Assembly (NCBI GenBank): GCA_965205915.1
Contig: OZ242191.1
Coordinates: 2,232,001-2,296,000, forward strand
Reading direction: 5' to 3'
DNA: 64,000 nt
DNA from: VXMO01 sp965205915
GTDB lineage: Bacteria > Chloroflexota > Dehalococcoidia > UBA6926
Below are positions 36,701-43,074 of the stretch, in pieces. A program made the translations under genes and the position numbers. Each line of letters begins with the position of its first letter. The stretch's first letter is position 1. The notes beneath the pieces are model-generated. The model was not told the origin of the DNA. It worked only from the letters and a program-made list of their open reading frames with translations, and ran no database searches.

Positions 36701-37245
36701 CGGGCGAACCACTTGCACGAGAGACCCTGAATCGAGCCGCCCTGCTTGAAATCGTCTTGCAGATGCCCGATGAGATGAACACGAAGGATGGTGACGAAGT
36801 CCTCCAACATTCTCCTACCCGCTCCTTCGAGATGTTGACACGGAAGGATCAGGAGGGAGAGTGGGAGCCCACACGACTTAGCGTGAGAGGCTTGGTGGAT
36901 GGCCCGGCCATTGTGATGACACAAGTGATTTCACCCGGGCAATACATGGCCGTTCTCAGCGTTGCCGAAGTTGCCGAGGTTGCTTCGAAATCAGGTGGTT
37001 CAATTGACTTCCGCCACATCGCAGGGCCTGCGCGGACATCCGACGAAATAACGGTGAATCTCGCCCCGAGGCCCGTGTCGTTCGTCAATAATGTGGCCGT
37101 CGCCCAGCAACCGGCGCAACAACAGTTACAGCCGCCCACTCCTACTGCCCTCGGTCATATCGGGTCGTTGCTCATTGCGTTACTATTTGACGTGACGATG
37201 GTCTTGGCTGCCGGAGCCCTTCTCCATAAATTGATGTTCCCCTGA
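27748..37245 (+). CDS. Giant cadherin-repeat surface adhesin (3165 residues)
   Basis: It starts at GTG and has a basic N-terminus and signal peptide (cut near ASASAQS, about 30-36). Residues about 50-445 hold one 99-residue-type unit, a cadherin-like domain with TDPDDGD and VNEAP ends, an Ig-like domain (WRWYRAENVADEF) and another cadherin-like domain. From residue 446 to about 2620 come 22 tandem 99-residue units with consensus ITGPTSxxYPENxTTTVATYS ... DPDGDDVTWSVAGTDAARFS ... YEAPNDANKDNVYEV ... VTDANESG. Two further cadherin-like domains, a Pro/Thr linker, a globular domain with CVCISVEFFEASGEPL, and a C-terminal membrane helix (LLIALLFDVTMVLAAGALL) follow. The acidic DPDGD and DANES turns fit calcium binding. 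Likely role: cell-cell or surface adhesion. Confidence 0.88.
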   Translation: MRSWLRAIARLLVRSPACSAAICLVAVIASASAQSESVHAAPAVQGVFAITGPTAVEFPENSTGAIAAYGVTSAAPGTTVAWEIGGTDARRFAIDATGALSFRSARDYEKPNDSNRDNSYEVEVSASAGSDSHSLEVIVTVTGVNEAPTFELETAQLSVTENAPANRRVGGALGVTDPDDGDTRTFSLAGQAADEFNIDGEGQIRVRRDAVLDYEGSPTLNVTAVVTDQGGLSNSLPVVITLTDADDPGIVSFSPSQPSVGVAFAATVTDDDGVTGRVRWRWYRAENVADEFTRIRSATRSDYTPVEEDQGYMLRVTVTYEDNFESMATASGTSVAVTGNTAPVFDSTTASRAVSEGAPHGTAVGEPITATDEDDDDLTYTLSGDDVDYFEIGPLSGQITVAVQALPDADTKAGYNLIVTATDEAAETATIAVTISVTVPNSPPTITGPTSVEYPENSTTTVAAYSITDPDGDGVTWSVAGTDAAHFSINEDGELTFRSSPNYEAPNDANKDNVYEVTVRTSDGNLASTIDVEVTVTDANESGAITGPTTIGYPENGIATVATYSTNDPEDDDITWSVAGTDAARFSINENGELSFKSPPDYEAPNDANKGNLYEVTVRASDSDLMSTLDVEVTVTDANESGVITGPTTIDYPENGTGTVATYSATDPEGNDITWSIAGTDAARFSINENGKLTFRSSPNYEAPNDANKDNVYELTVRASESDLVSTLDVEVTITDVNESGAITGPTTVNYPENGIATVATYSTNDPEGNDITWSIAGTDAARFSISSSGELTFRSSPNYEAPNDANTDNVYEVTVRASDSDLMSTLDVEATVTDANESGAITGPTSIDYPENDTGIVATYSITDPDGDEVTWSIAGTDAARFSINENGELSFKSPPDYEAPNDANKDNLYEMTIRASDGSLMSTLNVEVTVTDTNESGTIAGPTSMDYPENDTTTVATYSITDPDGDGVTWSVAGTDAVRFSINEDGELTFKSSPNYEAPNDANTNNVYEVTIRASDGNLMSTLDVEVTVTDANESGAITGPTTVNYPENDTTTVATYSAADPDGDEVTWSIAGTDAARSSINEDGELSFRSSPNYEAPNDANKDNVYEVTVRASDGNLASTIDVEVTVTDANESGAITGPTSIDHPENGTGTVATYSATDPDGDDVTWSIAGTDAARFSINEDGELTFRSSPNYEAPNDANTDNVYEVTIRASDGSLMSTLDVEVTVTNANESGAITGPTSMDYPENGTGTVATYSITDPEGNDITWSVVGTDAARFSINENGKLTFKSSPDYEAPNDANQDNLYEVTIRASDGSLMSTLDVEVTVTDANESGAITGPASTDYPENDNATVATYAITDPEGGNITWTVAGTDSARFSISEEGALSFRSSPNYEAPNDANTDNVYEVTVRASDGNLTATLDVEITVTDANESGAITGPTSIDYPENSTTTVATYSITDPESNDITWSVAGTDAARFSINEDGELSFKSLPNYEAPNDANKNNVYEVTVRASDGNLMSTLNVEVTVTDTNESGNITGPVSVEYPENSTTAVATYSTNDPEDDDITWSIAGTDAARFSISSSGELTFRSSPNYEAPNDANTDNVYEVTVRASDSDLMSTLDVEATVTDANESGAITGPGSVEYPENSTTTVATYSITDPEGNDITWSVGGTDAARFSINEGGGLTFKSSPDYEAPNDANKDNLYEMTIRASDGSLMSTLNVEVTVTDANESGAITGPTSIDYPENDTTTVATYSTNDPDGDDVTWSVAGTDAARISINEDGELTFKSSPDYEAPNDANKDNVYEVTVRASDGNLMSTLDVEVTVTDANESGNITGPTTTDYPENSTTTIATYSITDPDGDEVTWSIAGTDAARFSISSTGELTFRSSPNYEAQNDANKDNLYEVTIRASDGSLMSSLNVKVTITNANESGNITGPTTVNYPENSTTTVATYSATDPDGDDVTWSIAGTDAARFSINEDGELTFRSSPNYEAPNDANTDNVYEVTIRASDGSLMSTLDVEVTVTNANESGAITGPTSMDYPENGTGTVATYSITDPEGNDITWSVVGTDAARFSINENGKLTFKSSPDYEAPNDANQDNLYEVTIRASDGSLMSTLDVEVTVTDANESGAITGPASTDYPENDNATVATYAITDPEGGNITWTVAGTDSARFSISEEGALSFRSSPNYEAPNDANTDNVYEVTVRASDGNLTATLDVEITVTDANESGAITGPTSIDYPENSTTTVATYSITDPESNDITWSVAGTDAARLSISEEGELSFRSPPDYEAPNDANQDNVYEVTVRASDSDLMSTLEVEITVTNANESGNITGPASVEYPENDTTTVATYSITDPESNDITWSVAGTDAARLSISEEGELSFRSPLDYEAPNDANQDNVYEVTVRASDSDLMSTLEVEITVTNANESGNITGPASVEYPENDTTTVATYSITDPDGDGVTWSVAGTDAARFSINEDGELSFRSSPNYEAPNDANTDNVYEVTIRASDGSLMSTLDVEVMVTDANESGAITGPTSIDYPENDTTTVATYSTNDPEGDDVTWSVAGTDAARFSISTDGTLAFLDPPNFELPLDSDGDNVYEVQIHSGGDEEGGGLSVKVEVKDANDAPRFLSANLLAEIPENSCPGAYTIYRGIAGDDSAETDEDGDLLTYALSGADEAAFVIHPPTGHITLGPGFPLDFESGRSSFALLVAVSDGRDDSGVVETEFIADDFLELTVVISDVNEAPVFAESQLKLDTCGGPVGYEPAQLRRTVISGSPGRTPVGAPVKAIDPEGKIVSFSIAAQSEADTFIIDSKSGQLMLAPDFAPRDARRVYTLRVSATDGVESSHIEVRVEVLPALKPTPEPHVEPSTAPNPTPIPPQPPAATIDLPPQTSATLSTNSNPQIAAARPLRPQSVAPVFIPVEGAAQIPQFGKATVQDAAGRARLVAPAGALASAYQVRLTEDSAVCSQLGNLHESVTCVCISVEFFEASGEPLARETLNRAALLEIVLQMPDEMNTKDGDEVLQHSPTRSFEMLTRKDQEGEWEPTRLSVRGLVDGPAIVMTQVISPGQYMAVLSVAEVAEVASKSGGSIDFRHIAGPARTSDEITVNLAPRPVSFVNNVAVAQQPAQQQLQPPTPTALGHIGSLLIALLFDVTMVLAAGALLHKLMFP
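29083..35613 (+). repeat. Array of 22 coding repeats of 297 bases
   Basis: Each unit is 99 codons and in frame; the last unit is shorter and diverged. Units 8-11 and 16-19 share a block of about 920 bases that looks identical (31231-32152 against 33607-34528, offset 2376 = 8 units). Unit 4 and unit 12 match at the same offset, while units 19 and 20 are near-identical neighbours. This is a higher-order repeat of eight units (4-11 copied to 12-19) with later local exchange. Confidence 0.9.
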
Positions 37246-37270
37246 ATCTAGCCCCTGACCGAGGTAATCA

Positions 37271-38209
37271 GTGAGAAGCTCAGTAAGTCCTCCCCCCGCC
37301 ATTAAGGTCACAGGCCTCCGAAAGTCTTACGGCGACTTTGAAGCTGTGAGAGATCTGGACCTGCTCGTTGAGACAGGCGAGGTCTACGCGCTGCTTGGCC
37401 CCAACGGGGCAGGGAAGACCACAACCGTCGAAATCCTCGAGGGACACCGTGAGCGGACAGATGGACTGGTCTCAGTGCTGGGGTATGACCCGGCGCGGGG
37501 AGACACCAAATTTCGGGAGCGAATCGGCATCGTCCTCCAGTCAACGAGTGTCGACCAATACCTGTCAGTGGCCGAAACGGTCAACCTGTTTCGCGGTTAC
37601 TACCCGGACCCATTGACTCTTGATACGGTTCTTGAGGCGACAGGCTTGAGCGAACAGGCGCGTGTCCGAGTGGGCAAGCTATCGGGTGGTCAACAGAGAA
37701 GGCTTGATGTTGCCGTTGGCCTGGCCGGAAACCCGGAGCTCTTGTTCCTTGATGAGCCGACCACCGGCTTCGACCCATCCGCGCGGCGCGGCGCGTGGGA
37801 CATGGTGAAGAGCCTTCAGTCGTTAGGAAAGACCATCCTCCTCACCACCCACTATATGGAGGAGGCCGAGTACCTTGCTGACCGCGTCGGCATCATGGTA
37901 GACGGCCGCATAATTGTCGAGGGCTCGCCGCAGGAAATCGCCCAGGCGAGCGGCCCAACCCTTATCCGATTCCGCCTCCCGGACAGCTTGGGAACGCCGC
38001 CTGAAAGTGTGGACGCGCATCCCGGAGGCGGGGCAGGGGCGTATGAGATTCAGACGACTACGCCAACGGCCGCGCTCCATCAGCTGACCACGTGGGTGAT
38101 TGGCCAGGGCGGCGAACTTAAGGAACTGTCCGTTGCACGCCCATCGCTGGAAGACATTTTCATCAAAGTGACACAGCAGAACGGACAGGACGCGGGGAGA
38201 GTCGAATGA
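37271..38209 (+). CDS. ABC-2 type exporter ATPase (DrrA/CcmA-like)
   Basis: This 312-residue protein starts at GTG 25 bases after the adhesin stop. It has Walker A GPNGAGKTTTVEIL, a Q-loop near GIVLQSTSVDQYLSV, signature KLSGGQQRRLDVAVGL, Walker B LLFLDEPTTGFDP and switch His in ILLTTHYMEEAEYLADRV. The LSGGQQRR and HYMEEAE forms are typical of DrrA/NodI drug, lipid or polysaccharide exporters. The C-terminal 80 residues form the usual DrrA regulatory tail. It overlaps its permease by four bases (ATGA). The substrate is unknown; the short gap after the adhesin makes cotranscription possible. Confidence 0.9.
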   Translation: MRSSVSPPPAIKVTGLRKSYGDFEAVRDLDLLVETGEVYALLGPNGAGKTTTVEILEGHRERTDGLVSVLGYDPARGDTKFRERIGIVLQSTSVDQYLSVAETVNLFRGYYPDPLTLDTVLEATGLSEQARVRVGKLSGGQQRRLDVAVGLAGNPELLFLDEPTTGFDPSARRGAWDMVKSLQSLGKTILLTTHYMEEAEYLADRVGIMVDGRIIVEGSPQEIAQASGPTLIRFRLPDSLGTPPESVDAHPGGGAGAYEIQTTTPTAALHQLTTWVIGQGGELKELSVARPSLEDIFIKVTQQNGQDAGRVE

Positions 38210-38982
38210 ACCTCGTCCGGCTCTCAGTTCGACAAGCGCGATATCAGAACACTGCCTTTTGGCGAAATCCCGCCGCCGCATTCTTCACCATCGTTTTCCC
38301 GCTTATGTTCCTTCTCATCTTCAATCTGCTGTTTGGCAGCAACGATATCGACTATGGCGACGGCCGCACGGCCAGCGTGTCCACGTTCTATGTGCCCGGC
38401 ATCGTCGTCTTTGCCCTGACGGGCGCATGTTACACCAACATCGCAATGAGTATTGCCTATAACCGGGATGGCGGCCTCCTTAAGCGAATACGGGGCACGC
38501 CTCTCCCTACGGCGGCCCTCATCGCCGGTTACGTCATTCACTCGGTGGCAATTTCGGTGCTGCTCGTCGGCATCGTCCTGGCCGCCGGCCTGTTGTTCTT
38601 CGGCGTGGACATACCGACGACCCGGCTGCCGGCGTTCCTCATAACGCTCATTGTTGGCGCGGCGACCTTCTGCGCTTTGGGAGTGGCTGTGGCCAATTTC
38701 ATTCCCAACGCTGACGCCGCGCCCGCCATCGTGAACGCGAGCATCCTGCCATTACTCTTCATCTCGGACGTGTTTATACCGATGGACGATGCGCCTGTAT
38801 GGCTGACCACCTTCGCTGACATCTTTCCCGTGCGCCATTTCGCCACGGCAATGCATGAATCGTTCCACCCCTTTGCCACCGGTTCCGGCTTTGAACCCCT
38901 AAGCCTGGCCATAATGGCCGCGTGGTTAGTGGCGGGCGTCGTACTTGCTACCCGGTTTTTCAGGTGGGAGCGAAGGCGCTAA
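38206..38982 (+). CDS. ABC-2 type permease (DrrB-like)
   Basis: This 258-residue membrane protein has six predicted helices. It begins QARYQNTAFWRNPAAAFFTI, the amphipathic lead of ABC-2 permeases, with helix 1 FPLMFLLIFNLLFG, and later has SYAYNRDGGLLKRIRGTPL-type coupling helix (here AYNRDGGLLKRIRGTPL), then the conserved NASILPLLFISDVFIP segment and LTTFADIFPVRHFATAM. It works as a dimer with the ATPase encoded by the overlapping gene upstream. Length is normal. Substrate not inferable. Confidence 0.9.
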   Translation: MNLVRLSVRQARYQNTAFWRNPAAAFFTIVFPLMFLLIFNLLFGSNDIDYGDGRTASVSTFYVPGIVVFALTGACYTNIAMSIAYNRDGGLLKRIRGTPLPTAALIAGYVIHSVAISVLLVGIVLAAGLLFFGVDIPTTRLPAFLITLIVGAATFCALGVAVANFIPNADAAPAIVNASILPLLFISDVFIPMDDAPVWLTTFADIFPVRHFATAMHESFHPFATGSGFEPLSLAIMAAWLVAGVVLATRFFRWERRR

Positions 38983-39021
38983 CAGAGGCGGCGGGGGAGT
39001 AGCAGCGAACAGTTACGGCAG

Positions 39022-39798
39022 CTACTCGTCCTCCTCGACTCTTCCCAAGAATACCTGTGTGAGGATGTCTGAATCCTGGATTTCCTGTGACGTGCCCTCA
39101 AATGCCACGCGAGCCTTATCAAGGATGTAGCCGCGGTCGACGATGTTGAGCGCGCCCTTGATGTTGTGCTCCACGAGGACGATCGTCGTTCCGAACGCTT
39201 CGCTGATCTCCGTGACGCGCTCAAAGACCTCCGACACGATGATGGGCGCCAGTCCGAGAGTTGGCTCATCAAGCAGCAAGATCTCCGGCGACGACATGAG
39301 GCCGCGGCCCAGTGCTAACATCTGCTGCTGCCCGCCGGACATGGCGCTGGCAGGGTCGCGGCGCTTGTCTCGCAGGATTGGAAAGAACTCCATCACTGCG
39401 TCGAGTCGCTTGTTCCGTTCGACTACATCCCTGACGTGCATGCCCCCAAGCTCAAGATTTTCCTGCACGTTGAGATGAGTAAAGACCCGGCGTCCCTGTG
39501 GCACCAGCGAGATGCCACGCTTGACGATTTCATGTGTCGGCGAGTCCAGGATTTCGTTGCGCCAGCGGATGCGTCCGGATGAGACCGGGGCCATGGCCAT
39601 GACAGCCTTGAGAATCGTGGACTTCCCGGCTCCGTTCGGGCCCATCAGCGCCACGACTTCGCCCCGATGTATCTCAATTGAAACGTTGTCGAGGGCGACG
39701 ACAGCGCCGTAGTGGACCGAAACGTCGTTCAGTTCAAGCAGTGGCGCCGTGCCATCCGGCTGTCTTGTGCCACTAGTGTCGCCGTCCTGCGTTGTCAA
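39022..39798 (-). CDS. livF: Branched-chain amino acid ABC transporter ATPase LivF
   Basis: This 258-residue ATPase has LELNDVSVHYGAVVALDNVS at the start, Walker A GPNGAGKSTILKAV, the LivF-type ISLVPQGRRVFTHLNVQENL, signature AMSGGQQQMLALGRGLMS, Walker B ILLLDEPTLGLAP and switch His in IVLVEHNIKGALN. The LGLAP ending is specific to the LivF side of the heterodimer. It is the last gene of the livHMGF set, 18 bases after livG. The transporter energises uptake of hydrophobic or related amino acids; the exact substrate depends on a binding protein not found here. Confidence 0.93.
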   Translation of the reverse strand: MTTQDGDTSGTRQPDGTAPLLELNDVSVHYGAVVALDNVSIEIHRGEVVALMGPNGAGKSTILKAVMAMAPVSSGRIRWRNEILDSPTHEIVKRGISLVPQGRRVFTHLNVQENLELGGMHVRDVVERNKRLDAVMEFFPILRDKRRDPASAMSGGQQQMLALGRGLMSSPEILLLDEPTLGLAPIIVSEVFERVTEISEAFGTTIVLVEHNIKGALNIVDRGYILDKARVAFEGTSQEIQDSDILTQVFLGRVEEDE

Positions 39799-39816
39799 AT
39801 GCCCGCCTCGCTGTCC

Positions 39817-40581
39817 TCAGTTGCCCAGGTATGCCTCAATGACCGCGGGGTTGTTCAGGACATAGTCCGGTTGTCCCCTGGCTAGGAGCTTTCCGCTCTC
39901 CATAACGATGAGGTAGTCCGAGAGTTCGCGCACGATGCCCATGTTGTGGGACACGAAAATGATCGTCCGCCCACCTTCTCGCAGGCGCTGCATGATACCC
40001 TTGACGACCTCAATCATGTGAAGCGCCAGCCCGGCAAAAGGCTCGTCGAAGAGATAGATTTGCGTATTCATTGCCATCAGCCGGCCAACTTCCAGGAGCT
40101 TTCTCTGCCCGTATGAAAGTTCCTCGGCAAGATCGTTCCGCTTCTCCCACAGACCCACTACTCGCAGAATGCGTTCTGCCCGAGCCCTGTGCTCTTTCCT
40201 GGCGCGCTGGAAAAGCGACAACAGCGCCGACCTTTCCGTCATCACCACATAGAGGTTGTCCAGTACGCTGATCTGCTCAAAGAGTCGGACATCCTGAAAT
40301 GTGCGAGTCAGTCCATTGCCGGGCGAGTCGTAGGGCTTGATCATGCGTAGCCGCTTCGGCCCGATTATGACCATGCCATCGTCTATCGGAAGTGTTCCGC
40401 TGAGCAGGTTAATGAGTGTGGATTTGCCTGAGCCGTTGGGGCCGATGATGCCCGTGATCAGGCCGCGCGGAATACTGATGGAGAGGCGGTCCACTGCGTT
40501 GACACCGCCAAAGTGCTTCTCGATGTCGAGTGTCTGCAGCACAAAAGAGCTTCCAATCGGGCGCTGTTCACGTGTCGTCAT
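39817..40581 (-). CDS. livG: Branched-chain amino acid ABC transporter ATPase LivG
   Basis: This 254-residue ATPase is the partner of LivF. The frame is open to 40893, but the ATG at 40581 overlaps the livM stop (ATGA) and gives the family start LQTLDIEKHFGGVNAVDRLS. It has Walker A GPNGSGKSTLINLLSG, LTRTFQDVRLFEQISVLDNL (LivG-type Q-loop), signature ELSYGQRKLLEVGRLMA, Walker B IYLFDEPFAGLA and switch His in IIFVSHNMGIV. The signature Tyr in LSYGQ is typical of LivG. Confidence 0.93.
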   Translation of the reverse strand: MTTREQRPIGSSFVLQTLDIEKHFGGVNAVDRLSISIPRGLITGIIGPNGSGKSTLINLLSGTLPIDDGMVIIGPKRLRMIKPYDSPGNGLTRTFQDVRLFEQISVLDNLYVVMTERSALLSLFQRARKEHRARAERILRVVGLWEKRNDLAEELSYGQRKLLEVGRLMAMNTQIYLFDEPFAGLALHMIEVVKGIMQRLREGGRTIIFVSHNMGIVRELSDYLIVMESGKLLARGQPDYVLNNPAVIEAYLGN

Positions 40582-41627
40582 AGCTTGAACCGTCCTGCGA
40601 TTCCCTGCGGCCTGAACAACATGAGCAACACCAGCGATGTTCCCAATATGATCTGCCGCACCTGTCCAACGTACTCCGCCGGCAGGAATGGGACGAATCT
40701 GACTCCCTCTTCCAGCAGCACGAACGATAGCGCGCCAAGCAGCGATCCCCAAATGCTCGCCAGACCTCCAAGAATGACGATTGCGACCAGCATTATCGAC
40801 TCCAACAGGATGAACGCATTCGGGTCCACGAATGACGTGTAGGAGGCAAGCAGCGCCCCGGCCAGCCCCGCCATCATCGCTGAGATTACCCAAATGGCCA
40901 GCTTGTAGCGCGACGCCTGGTACCCAAATACTTCTATGGCATTCTCATCCTCGCGCACGGCCTTAAGCACTCGGCCGAAGGACGACGTAACGATGAGCCA
41001 CGAGATGCCGACGACCAGAACCAGGAAGAACGCGGTCAGCAGCAGAAAGTCCAGATCATCATTGAAGACGTAGCCAAAGATGACCGGTTTCGGAATCTCG
41101 CGGATGCCGAACGGGCCGCGCGTCATCCATTGCCAGTTGATAAAGACGTTGTAGGCAATGATGGCGAACCCGAATGATGCCAGCACGTAGACATCATCGC
41201 GGAAGCGGCTGAATGCAACCCCGACAATCAATGCAACTACGCCGCACAACCCGATTGCCACCGGCAGCGCGGCGAAGAACGGCCAGGCGAAGATCTGGAT
41301 GATCTCCCCCTCAAGCAACTCCTGGCGCGGGTTGGTTGTCAAAACGGCCACCGTGTAAGCGCCGATGCCGTAGAAACCGAGGTGTCCTACCGAAAGGAGG
41401 CCGGTGTAGCCAAGCACAAGGTTGAGGCTGACAGCGAGCATGGCCCATATCGCGAATATGGTCATTAGCCCGATGGAGAAGCCCATGCCCCGGGAGAGCA
41501 TGAACCCTGCCGCGGCTACAACGACGATAATCGTCACCCAAATCTCCAGGTGCGCGCGCAAGGAAACGAGGAGGAGTTCCGGCGCCTGCAAGACGCGTTG
41601 GGCGGGGGAGGGTCGTAGTGTTTGCAT
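40578..41627 (-). CDS. livM: Branched-chain amino acid ABC permease LivM
   Basis: This 349-residue membrane protein has about nine helices. It contains LNLVLGYTGLLSVGHLGFYG, the hallmark G-x-x-S-x-G-H motif of LivM, followed by IGAYTVAVLT, and the C-terminal coupling region VREDENAIEVFGYQASRYKL. The longer frame to 41714 overlaps livH; ATG 41627 sits 9 bases after the livH stop and gives the normal length. It pairs with LivH to form the membrane channel. Confidence 0.92.
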   Translation of the reverse strand: MQTLRPSPAQRVLQAPELLLVSLRAHLEIWVTIIVVVAAAGFMLSRGMGFSIGLMTIFAIWAMLAVSLNLVLGYTGLLSVGHLGFYGIGAYTVAVLTTNPRQELLEGEIIQIFAWPFFAALPVAIGLCGVVALIVGVAFSRFRDDVYVLASFGFAIIAYNVFINWQWMTRGPFGIREIPKPVIFGYVFNDDLDFLLLTAFFLVLVVGISWLIVTSSFGRVLKAVREDENAIEVFGYQASRYKLAIWVISAMMAGLAGALLASYTSFVDPNAFILLESIMLVAIVILGGLASIWGSLLGALSFVLLEEGVRFVPFLPAEYVGQVRQIILGTSLVLLMLFRPQGIAGRFKL

Positions 41628-41635
41628 AATGACTC

Positions 41636-42997
41636 CTACCGCCTCGGAATGATTCCCCTGGGCCAGAACGTGAGAAATAGCACCAACAGGATCAGCGAAA
41701 CGCCGTCCTGCCACTCGCCGGGAATGTCCCAGATGCCGAACTGCTCCACTATGCCGAGCAAGAATCCACCCACAATCGCGCCATAGAGGTTACCAATGCC
41801 GCCGACGACGGAAGCGATCCATCCCTTGAGCAGCAGTTCCAGTCCCATGCGCGGCTGAATAGCGATGTCCTGTCCGGTCAGTATGCCCGCAAACGCGGCG
41901 TACATCGCGCCGATGAAGAATACGATGGAGATGATGGCCGTGGTGTTGATTCCAACAATGCGCGCCACCTGCTCATCGTCCCCGATGGCCCGAATAATTG
42001 TGCCCAGTGGCGACTTCCGCAAGAGGAGCCACATCAGGATGAATCCGACGAACGCGCAGCCGATGCTGAAGAGTGCGAACGTCTTGAAAGTCGCGCCGCC
42101 GAACCTCACCGACTCGTTGCCGAGCGATTCCGGCAGGGCGTGCGTCGTGTTGGAGAAGGTCATGATCAGCAGCGCGGAGATCGTCAACAGCACACCCAGA
42201 GTTGCCACAAGCATGATGAGTGTGGAGCGGGCGCGCAGCAGAATAAAGACATAGAGTCCGCGATAGAGCGCCAATCCGATACAGCCTGCAAGCAGGCAGG
42301 AAACCGCCCAACTCACATAGAGCTTGGCATCCGGCGTTAGGGCCACCGCTGCTGCCACGCCTCCCCCGAGGGCCAGCCCGATGATGATGCTGACAATTGC
42401 CATGGCGCGAGTCGGGCCATCCGCTCTTGAAGTGAACCGCCCAAACAGCCAATAGATGGCTGACCCGGCGACGGCCGCGACGGCAAGAGTGATCATGGGG
42501 GCGGAGGTCCGGTGCAGATCGTCGGGATACCAGAGAACGAACACCGTGTACGCGCCCGCCACGGCCGCCAACACAAGGCCGGCCGCCTTCAAGGCTAAGG
42601 CAGGGTAGCGCGCCCGCAGTCGCTCAAAGAACGCGGTGTTCAACGCCCAGGCAACGACTCCCGCAACAACCAGTCCGAAAAAGACGTTAAGCACGATGTT
42701 CCCGGGATCGTAGGCCGCATCAGCGGCCTGTCCGGACCTGAGATAGAACACTCCGTACGCGCCAAGAGCGGCTGCCGCTCCGAAGTAAAGATCAAAGAAC
42801 CACACGGTGCTGTAAACAAGTGTGAATCCGAGCGCGAGAATGGCGTAAACAGCGCCCACGTTCAGGCCGTTCATCGTCACCTGGAGGGCCTGGCTCGGCG
42901 CTTCATCAACCTTCAGGCCGATGTATGCAATTGCGCCGAGGATCAACGCGATGGCCAGTATGAGGCTGGGTCTGCCGGGCCTTGTCAGGAAATCCAC
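41636..42997 (-). CDS. livH: Branched-chain amino acid ABC permease LivH, with an inserted membrane region
   Basis: From GTG 42997 the protein has 453 residues against about 300 for usual LivH. The N-terminal part (QALQVTMNGLNVGAVYAILA then LGFTLVYSTVWFFDLYFGAA) and the C-terminal part (RAIGDDEQVARIVGINTTAI; AGILTGQDIAIQPRMGLELL; LKGWIASVVGGIGNLYGAIV) are standard. In the middle, about residues 105-260, lies an extra hydrophobic block of some four to five helices (LKAAGLVLAAVAGAYTVFVL, MITLAVAAVAGSAIYWLFG, AMAIVSIIIGLALGGGVAAA) not found in typical LivH. The frame open to 43228 is not needed. livH follows the metal-permease gene by 77 bases. Confidence 0.85.
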   Translation of the reverse strand: MDFLTRPGRPSLILAIALILGAIAYIGLKVDEAPSQALQVTMNGLNVGAVYAILALGFTLVYSTVWFFDLYFGAAAALGAYGVFYLRSGQAADAAYDPGNIVLNVFFGLVVAGVVAWALNTAFFERLRARYPALALKAAGLVLAAVAGAYTVFVLWYPDDLHRTSAPMITLAVAAVAGSAIYWLFGRFTSRADGPTRAMAIVSIIIGLALGGGVAAAVALTPDAKLYVSWAVSCLLAGCIGLALYRGLYVFILLRARSTLIMLVATLGVLLTISALLIMTFSNTTHALPESLGNESVRFGGATFKTFALFSIGCAFVGFILMWLLLRKSPLGTIIRAIGDDEQVARIVGINTTAIISIVFFIGAMYAAFAGILTGQDIAIQPRMGLELLLKGWIASVVGGIGNLYGAIVGGFLLGIVEQFGIWDIPGEWQDGVSLILLVLFLTFWPRGIIPRR

Positions 42998-43074
42998 GTG
43001 ATTCGGCCTCCGGTTGCGTTTGCCACTGCCATAGTAGCAGGACAATATCAAGAACCCTTGGGATCGGCGGTTGG

